From Saprospiraceae bacterium (GTDB lineage Bacteria > Bacteroidota > Bacteroidia > Chitinophagales > Saprospiraceae): a stretch of 10,075 nt of DNA. Shown in pieces: positions 6,346-10,075 of this stretch. The notes beneath the pieces are model-generated. The model was given only the letters and a program-made list of their open reading frames with translations. It made no database searches and had not been told where the DNA came from. Location of the stretch: assembly GCA_014379065.1 (NCBI GenBank), contig JACMMM010000014.1, positions 1 through 10,075 on the forward strand, in the 5' to 3' direction. The position numbers were made by a program, and so were the translations under genes. The stretch's first letter is position 1. Each line of letters starts with the position of its first letter.

Positions 6346-6609
6346 ATGCGCTACACGCAAACAACCCTCAAAAAAATAGAAGACGTCTTCGACGAGCTCG
6401 ACTACACCGTGCGCTACGAAAAGGGCAGTTTCCAGAGCGGCTACTGCCTCGTGGAAAGCCGGAGGGTGGCCGTGGTCAACAAGTTTTTTGACATTGAAGC
6501 GCGGATCAATACGCTGCTGGACATTCTTTCTAAACTGGAGTATGACCCAGCGGTACTTTCGGAGGGGGCGCGGGAGCAGATGGAAAAGTGGAAGAGGAGT
6601 GGGGAGTAG
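6346..6609 (+). CDS. Small conserved-looking hypothetical protein (87 aa)
   Basis: The ATG at 6346 is preferred to the in-frame GTG at 6301, which lies upstream of the likely transcription start. The product is 87 residues, soluble, without signal peptide. It starts with an amphipathic helix (TLKKIEDVFDELDYTVRYE), then a strand-loop-strand part with FQSGYC and VAVVNKFFDIEARI, then a helix (LLDILSKL) and a charged tail. The YEKGSFQSGYC...VVNKFFD pattern feels familiar from hypothetical proteins of other Bacteroidota, but I cannot name a family or function. It is transcribed away from the beta-barrel genes and converges on the HNH gene, whose stop is 16 bp from its own. Codon use resembles that of the neighbours. 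Confidence 0.8.
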   Translation: MRYTQTTLKKIEDVFDELDYTVRYEKGSFQSGYCLVESRRVAVVNKFFDIEARINTLLDILSKLEYDPAVLSEGAREQMEKWKRSGE

Positions 6610-6624
6610 ATGAAAGTTTCAAGT

Positions 6625-7056
6625 TCAAAGGTGCTCCGGCGGAAATACACCAAAGTGGACCAAAGCCTTTCTTAAGTTGACCACCCCCTTTCTGTTCAGT
6701 TCTAGAGTAGCTATGGTGGCCCGCCCAATGGCCGTCTTGCTTTCTATTAACGAAAAATCTTCGTTCAAAGCAAAATGAACGTTCCATTCGTCCGTTCGTG
6801 GGTTAAAAAGCGGGACAATCGTGTCGGTTTGGGCATCGTAACCGACAGTTTTATCGCGTTTTCGGGAATTACAGCCGCCACAAGAGAGCGCCAAATTTTC
6901 CAACTCATTGCTTCCACCTTTTGCCAGTGGAATAATGTGTTCGATATCGAAGGATTCGGGAGAAAAGTCAAGCGGGGAGCGGCAATATTCACAATGTTGA
7001 TATGCTCGTTGCGTGACAATGCCTCGCTCCAAGAGGCTAAATTTTCGCCTACGCAT
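6625..7056 (-). CDS. HNH endonuclease (small, four-cysteine zinc type)
   Basis: The 143-residue protein has the beta-beta-alpha-metal nuclease fold. A zinc site is formed by CEYC (Cys22, Cys25) and CGGC (Cys59, Cys62). The catalytic core is IEHIIPLAKGGSNELENLAL, with His40 as probable general base and Asn54 and Asn63 completing the HNH pattern. The C-terminal half (LFNPRTDEW, HF, then AIGRATIATLELNR and GVFPP at 83-140) is typical of a widespread short HNH family found in cyanobacteria and Bacteroidota. It presumably cuts DNA in a metal-dependent way; its target is unknown. No target-recognition domain is attached. Its ATG overlaps the end of the upstream gene by 8 bases (ATGCGTAG), so translation is probably coupled. 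All active-site residues are intact. It converges on the small gene ending at 6609. Confidence 0.93.
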   Translation of the reverse strand: MRRRKFSLLERGIVTQRAYQHCEYCRSPLDFSPESFDIEHIIPLAKGGSNELENLALSCGGCNSRKRDKTVGYDAQTDTIVPLFNPRTDEWNVHFALNEDFSLIESKTAIGRATIATLELNRKGVVNLRKALVHFGVFPPEHL

Positions 7057-7453
7057 AAAAATCTTGCACCCGTATTTGTTTGAGCAATTCCGAAAGGCTT
7101 ACTTTTCGCAAGGCGGCGAGCTCTCCTAGCAGGAGTACTCGTTCCGCGCTTTTCTCTTCCAAAATATCCGCGAGCAGTTGCATTTCTTCCTGTTCTTTGG
7201 TGAAAATCGAACCATTTTGCTGCTTTTGCCGTAATTGCCGAAAACGGCGCAATACAGAAGGTGGGATAATGCGCTGGATTTCTGCAACCAATTGGCTTTC
7301 GCGTCCGTGGGAGAATGATTGACTGCGTTCCAACAAGGCTTTTTGAACACGTTCCAAAAGGGTCTTTAGTACAGCAGCGTCTAAGTGCGAGACGGAATTG
7401 AGAAACTCATCTGCGCTCACGTGCATCCCTTTTTTGATTTCGAATGTTTGCAT
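7049..7453 (-). CDS. Helical partner protein coupled to the HNH nuclease
   Basis: The 134-residue protein appears all-helical and has no known catalytic motif. Residues 20-62 hold helices (LDAAVLKTLLERVQKALLER, AEIQRIIP). PPSVLRRFRQLRQKQQ follows (64-79), then FTKEQEEMQLLADILEEKSAERVLLLGELAALRKVSLSELLKQI (84-127). From memory, the pattern "Pxxxxxrxxxlrxk...T.eE..eLl.L.d..E...aeR...L.eLA.lR..sl..Lm" is common in short proteins directly upstream of HNH genes, mainly in cyanobacteria. This supports a true functional pair. The ATG at 7453 is the first in frame and follows a TATCTTTG element. An antitoxin, targeting subunit or cofactor of the HNH protein are all possible; none is shown here. Existence as a gene is secure, function is not. 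Confidence 0.85.
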   Translation of the reverse strand: MQTFEIKKGMHVSADEFLNSVSHLDAAVLKTLLERVQKALLERSQSFSHGRESQLVAEIQRIIPPSVLRRFRQLRQKQQNGSIFTKEQEEMQLLADILEEKSAERVLLLGELAALRKVSLSELLKQIRVQDFYA

Positions 7454-7467
7454 AAGCAGTTTTTTTA

Positions 7468-7475
7468 CAAAGATA
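7468..7475 (-). promoter_or_regulatory. Candidate -7 element for the HNH two-gene unit
   Basis: On the - strand it reads TATCTTTG, matching TAnnTTTG, only 14 bp before the ATG at 7453. The transcript leader would be very short (about 8-10 nt). No good -33 element was seen. It supports an independent promoter for the pair instead of read-through from the TPR gene. Confidence 0.4.
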
Positions 7476-7522
7476 AGTCAGATTTTGGATTTAGCCATTT
7501 TGGAGGGTAGTGAAAATCTGAG

Positions 7523-8101
7523 TCATTTACCCGCGAGAAGCTTCCGCGCCGCTGCGACATCTGCTGCCCGCGCTGGAGGGATGATGCCCGCTTTTTCAAA
7601 GGTGTTTAGGTCGTCGAGGAAGACTTCGCGGTAGGTGGGGAAGTTTGGCTCGCCGAAAGGCTTGTCCATCCACTTTTTGTACTCTGCCAGCGCGGCGTCT
7701 TTTTTGCCTTGCAGGAGCAGAGCAGGCGCGAGTTTGCTGGGGAGGTATTTGTTTTTAGGGGCAAGTGCCATGCCTTCGCGGACATCAGATTCCATCTCCT
7801 CAAATTTTTTCAAGAAAAAGCCCAGCCAGGCCCGGTTGGTGAGCGCGTCGGAAAGGGCGCGTTTTTGTTCTGAGTCGCTTTTGGCCCGGAGCGTGTCGCA
7901 GAGGGAAGTGTAGAGTTGGTATTTGAGAAGGGTGTCAGGTTCATTTTGGATGCGGGCGTTAAGCAAAAATATCGGGTCGTCTGCTTTGTCTAAATCAGAC
8001 AAAGCATTTTGAACCCATTTCAACCTATTTTGAAAATCCACAAACCCTGGATAGTCATTTGCTAATTCATGATGCAATACCTGACATTTTTCATAGTACA
8101 A
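7523..8101 (-). CDS. C-terminal part of the secreted TPR protein, cut off by an in-frame stop
   Basis: This frame is the direct in-frame continuation of the 593-residue TPR protein upstream: only the TAA at 8116-8114 separates them. The first plausible start is a TTG at 8101 and there is no ATG nearby. The residues after the stop (RARLYYEKCQVLHHELANDYP...VDFQNRL) align with the second half of the preceding 48-residue TPR units (ALTFFERYYALNKELYEGYP...VPFKNGL). The stop therefore falls inside a repeat. Further on, an ordinary TPR-like region (ALTNRAWLGFFLKKFEEMES to LLLQGKKDAALAEY, about 88-140) and a C-terminal cap (FLDDLNTFEKAGIIPP) follow. It has no signal peptide of its own, so alone it would stay in the cytoplasm. 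Most likely this is the back half of a broken gene or of one affected by a sequencing error or stop read-through. Confidence 0.75.
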   Translation of the reverse strand: MYYEKCQVLHHELANDYPGFVDFQNRLKWVQNALSDLDKADDPIFLLNARIQNEPDTLLKYQLYTSLCDTLRAKSDSEQKRALSDALTNRAWLGFFLKKFEEMESDVREGMALAPKNKYLPSKLAPALLLQGKKDAALAEYKKWMDKPFGEPNFPTYREVFLDDLNTFEKAGIIPPARAADVAAARKLLAGK

Positions 8102-8113
8102 CCGAGCTCTTAC

Positions 8114-8116
8114 TTA
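8114..8116 (-). other. In-frame TAA interrupting the TPR gene
   Basis: This single stop codon separates two open frames that share phase and together form a continuous TPR array. One base change (for example AAA to TAA) would explain it. The next stop is not reached until 7523, almost 200 codons later. Confidence 0.8.
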
Positions 8117-9895
8117 GTCCTTTTTCTTATCAAAGTAAAACCACCCCAACTGCGAATACGAAATAGCCAATCTGTTTTTGAAATCCACATTTTGCGGATA
8201 GGATTCGTGGAGTTCTTTTTCTAACGCATTGTATTGTTCAAAAAAAGTCAAAGCCTGAAGCAAATTGCCTAACGAGGTATATGTAATTCCTAAGAATTGA
8301 CACGAAATGGCCAATCCGTTTTTGAAAGGCACATTTTGCGGGTAGCCTTCGTAGAGTTCTTTATTTAACGCATAGTATCGTTCAAAAAAAGTCAATGCCT
8401 GCGGCAAACTGCCCAGCGTGGCATGAGTATTTCCTAAGAATTGACACGAAATGGCCAAACCCTTTTTGAAATCGACATTTTGCGGGTAGGCTTCGTGTAG
8501 GGCTTCTACTAAGGCATTGTATTGTTCAAAATAAATCAAAGCCTGCGGTAAATTGCCCAGCGCGGTGTGCGTTGATCCGAGTTTTTCGTACGAGACGGCC
8601 AGGCTGTTTTTGAAATCCACATTTTGCCGATAGGTTTCGTGGAGCCCTTTTTCTAATGCATTGAATTGTAAAAAAAAAGTCAAAGCCTGCGGCAAATTGC
8701 CCAGCGTGGTGTGTGTCTCTCCAAGTTTGAAGTACGAAGTGGCCAAGTTGTCTTTATACAAAGTAGAACCGGGTTTTGCTTTTAGCAACTCAGAGTATGC
8801 TTTTTGGGAAGCTCTGTAGGCTTGCATAGCGGGTTCAAGTTGCCCGATGGCGGTGTACATTTCACCAATATGGCCATGCGCATTGGCCTTTTGCCAATCC
8901 TCTGCCAATGGGTGAGCAATGATAAGCGGCAACCAGTACAAGGCTTTCTCGTAGCGGTGATTCTCACGATAAAAGTCAGTAGCATTAGAGAGTATTTCCA
9001 AATCCATACTGTCCAACCTCAGTAGTTGGTCGTACTGACTTTCAGCTTTGGCGGGGTCAAACTGCACGCTGTACATATCGGCCAGCAGGCGGAGGTTGGC
9101 GATTTGCTGGCGTTTTTCCTTTGCAAGCGCGGCGCGTTGCGCATCCAATTCTGCTTGCGCTCCAATGATGCGCTTTTCTTCTTTGATGATTTCTTCTGTA
9201 CGCTTGGCGGGGTTGATGCTTTCGAGCCGGGCAATGGCCTCGCTGATTTTTCCGCCTTTAAACAATTCGAGGGCTTCCTGATACACCGGGGTCACGTCGT
9301 CAAAATTGACGCGGGCAAACTTCTCGGCCAGCGCATCGAGGTTTTGCTTTTGTCGGTCGTATTGCTCCTGCAAGGCCGTGAGCTGGTTCAGGTAGTCCTG
9401 CTGTTCGAGTTCCTTTTTTTGGAGTTTGTCGCGCAGGGCGCGTTTTTCCTTTTCAAAACCTGCCAGCAAAGCCTTGTCGGAAATGCCGTAGTATTCCTTT
9501 TTGGCGGCATCTACTACGCCGGCTTTGGCGAGGATGATGTCCTCGCCGAGGCGCTCAGTATTGCTGATTTTAAGGATTTCGAGGTCTTTGCCGTTGACGA
9601 GCTCGTAGCCTGCTTTTTTGATTTCTGTGAAAAAAATCAGGTCGCCCGCTTTTTTGTCCTGAAACACCAAGCGCAGGTTGCCCGATTGGTCGGAGGAGGC
9701 GGGTAAAGCATCGGAGAAAATGACCTGCGCATTGGGCACAGGACGCTTGTTGGAGTTTTGTTCGCGGACGGTGCTGAGTTGGATTTTTTGGGCGCTCGCC
9801 GTCGTCAAGACTATGGCGAGTAAAGCCGTTGTCAAGACTATGGCGGGTAAAAAGGCGAAAAAGAAGGGAATGCAGATAGAAAATTGCTTTTTCAT
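8114..9895 (-). CDS. Secreted coiled-coil / TPR protein, truncated by an in-frame stop
   Basis: The ATG at 9895 is preferred because it directly starts a signal peptide (MKKQFSICIPFFFAF..., cut after ASA before QKIQ). A start at 9964 would add 23 residues encoded by an intergenic palindromic repeat. The 593-residue product has, in order: signal peptide (1-36); a small beta-rich domain like carboxypeptidase-regulatory/Ig-like domains (about 38-122, PVPNAQVIFSD...SGNLRLVFQD); a charged coiled coil (about 145-265, rich in Lys/Glu/Gln); degenerate TPRs (265-375); and four nearly identical 48-residue TPR units (384-575). A fifth unit is broken by the stop after DKKKD. TPRs bind other proteins, so a periplasmic or surface scaffold role is likely; the partner is unknown. 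The missing C-terminal part is encoded in the same frame just downstream. Confidence 0.85.
   Translation of the reverse strand: MKKQFSICIPFFFAFLPAIVLTTALLAIVLTTASAQKIQLSTVREQNSNKRPVPNAQVIFSDALPASSDQSGNLRLVFQDKKAGDLIFFTEIKKAGYELVNGKDLEILKISNTERLGEDIILAKAGVVDAAKKEYYGISDKALLAGFEKEKRALRDKLQKKELEQQDYLNQLTALQEQYDRQKQNLDALAEKFARVNFDDVTPVYQEALELFKGGKISEAIARLESINPAKRTEEIIKEEKRIIGAQAELDAQRAALAKEKRQQIANLRLLADMYSVQFDPAKAESQYDQLLRLDSMDLEILSNATDFYRENHRYEKALYWLPLIIAHPLAEDWQKANAHGHIGEMYTAIGQLEPAMQAYRASQKAYSELLKAKPGSTLYKDNLATSYFKLGETHTTLGNLPQALTFFLQFNALEKGLHETYRQNVDFKNSLAVSYEKLGSTHTALGNLPQALIYFEQYNALVEALHEAYPQNVDFKKGLAISCQFLGNTHATLGSLPQALTFFERYYALNKELYEGYPQNVPFKNGLAISCQFLGITYTSLGNLLQALTFFEQYNALEKELHESYPQNVDFKNRLAISYSQLGWFYFDKKKD
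8171..8746 (-). repeat. Four 144-bp tandem repeats encoding TPR units
   Basis: Units of exactly 144 bp (48 codons) lie at 8746-8603, 8602-8459, 8458-8315 and 8314-8171. Each codes for a unit like SYxxLGxTHTxLGNLPQALxFF...ALxxxLHExYPQNVxFKNxLAI. The third and fourth are the most alike in DNA; for example CCTAAGAATTGACACGAAAT recurs 144 bp apart, at 8290 and 8434. This indicates recent expansion by unequal recombination or slippage. A fifth, diverged unit with the stop codon follows below 8171. Confidence 0.85.
9798..9851 (-). repeat. 27-bp direct tandem duplication inside the signal peptide
   Basis: Bases 9798-9824 and 9825-9851 match at 25 of 27 positions. In protein this doubles a 9-residue piece of the signal-peptide core (LPAIVLTTA then LLAIVLTTA), lengthening the hydrophobic stretch before the ASA cleavage site without changing frame. 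Confidence 0.85.
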
Positions 9896-9924
9896 GGTGT
9901 GGGAGATTTGGTTGGTGGTCGGTA

Positions 9925-9946
9925 CTGTACCGGCGGCGTTAGCCGC
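9925..9946 (-). repeat. Single inverted copy of the right-edge palindromic repeat
   Basis: The segment from CTGTACCGG to TTAGCCGC is the reverse complement of the third right-edge repeat copy (10051-10072) with one mismatch. It lies about 30 bp before the TPR gene start and faces the tandem copies at 9991-10075, so the two sides can pair into a long cruciform or RNA hairpin. Confidence 0.7.
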
Positions 9947-9990
9947 AGGACGCTGAAAGGGCAAAATTTGAAATCTGGATTGGATTTTTT

Positions 9991-10075
9991 GCGGCTAAAG
10001 CCGCCAGTACTCGTATTACAGCGGCTAAAGCCGCCAGTAATCGTATTACTGCGGCTAAAGCCGCCGGTACAGCTA
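9991..10075 (+). repeat. 30-bp tandem palindromic repeats at the right edge
   Basis: Copies lie at 9991-10020, 10021-10050 and 10051-10075 (cut by the window end). Each starts GCGGCTAAAGCCGCC, whose core GCGGCT-AA-AGCCGC is self-complementary, followed by (A/G)GTA and, in the two full copies, TCGTATTAC. The first two copies differ at two positions. They resemble REP-type intergenic palindromes. The array may continue beyond the window. Confidence 0.85.

Noticed and set aside
9896..9964. Start at 9964 for the TPR protein
   Set aside because: The extra 23 residues are encoded by the intergenic palindromic repeat, and the signal peptide starts at the ATG at 9895.
9991..10075. CRISPR array
   Set aside because: The units between repeat cores are only about 11 bp and nearly identical, so there are no unique spacers, and no cas gene is near.
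1..10075. tRNA, rRNA, riboswitch or transposase gene
   Set aside because: Scanning by eye showed no tRNA arms, rRNA segments, known riboswitch cores or transposase motifs; a covariance-model search was not possible.

Overview
The window looks like chromosomal DNA of a Bacteroidota bacterium, probably from the Saprospiria/Lewinella-Haliscomenobacter side of the phylum. The evidence is the style of the proteins: an RpoN with a long acidic insert, small outer-membrane beta-barrels cleaved after Ala before Gln, a DUF3298 lipoprotein, and a secreted coiled-coil/TPR protein. Several promoters resemble the Bacteroidota -7 element TAnnTTTG, and starts mostly lack strong Shine-Dalgarno sequences. The lineage is inferred from these features and not proven.

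Layout. Bases 1-1255 (+ strand) are clearly AT-rich. They carry the 3' end of an unrecognised gene and a five-helix membrane protein with a cytosol-sized helical insert; this looks like an acquired accessory pair. It converges on rpoN (2935-1271, -), which is GC-richer like the rest of the window. Upstream of rpoN on the same strand are ogt (DNA repair methyltransferase), a DUF3298 lipoprotein and two tandem paralogous outer-membrane beta-barrel genes. A small conserved-looking hypothetical gene (6346-6609, +) is transcribed away from the beta-barrel pair. Next comes a translationally coupled two-gene unit on the - strand: a helical 134-aa protein and an HNH nuclease (7453-6625). The right end (9895-7523, -) is a secreted TPR protein whose reading frame is interrupted by one in-frame stop inside a TPR unit, so it appears as a 593-aa front part and a ~192-aa back part. 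The window closes in 30-bp tandem palindromic repeats.

Functional links. There is no single pathway here. The HNH/partner pair is the best candidate for an under-described two-component module. The beta-barrel duplicates probably form one transcription unit. Intergenic gaps are rich in structure: a 40-bp imperfect inverted repeat between ogt and the lipoprotein gene, a very stable GTTGAG-rich hairpin after the beta-barrel genes, a 19-bp operator-like dyad in the divergent promoter region, and the repeats at the right edge. No rRNA, tRNA, CRISPR array or insertion-sequence transposase was seen.
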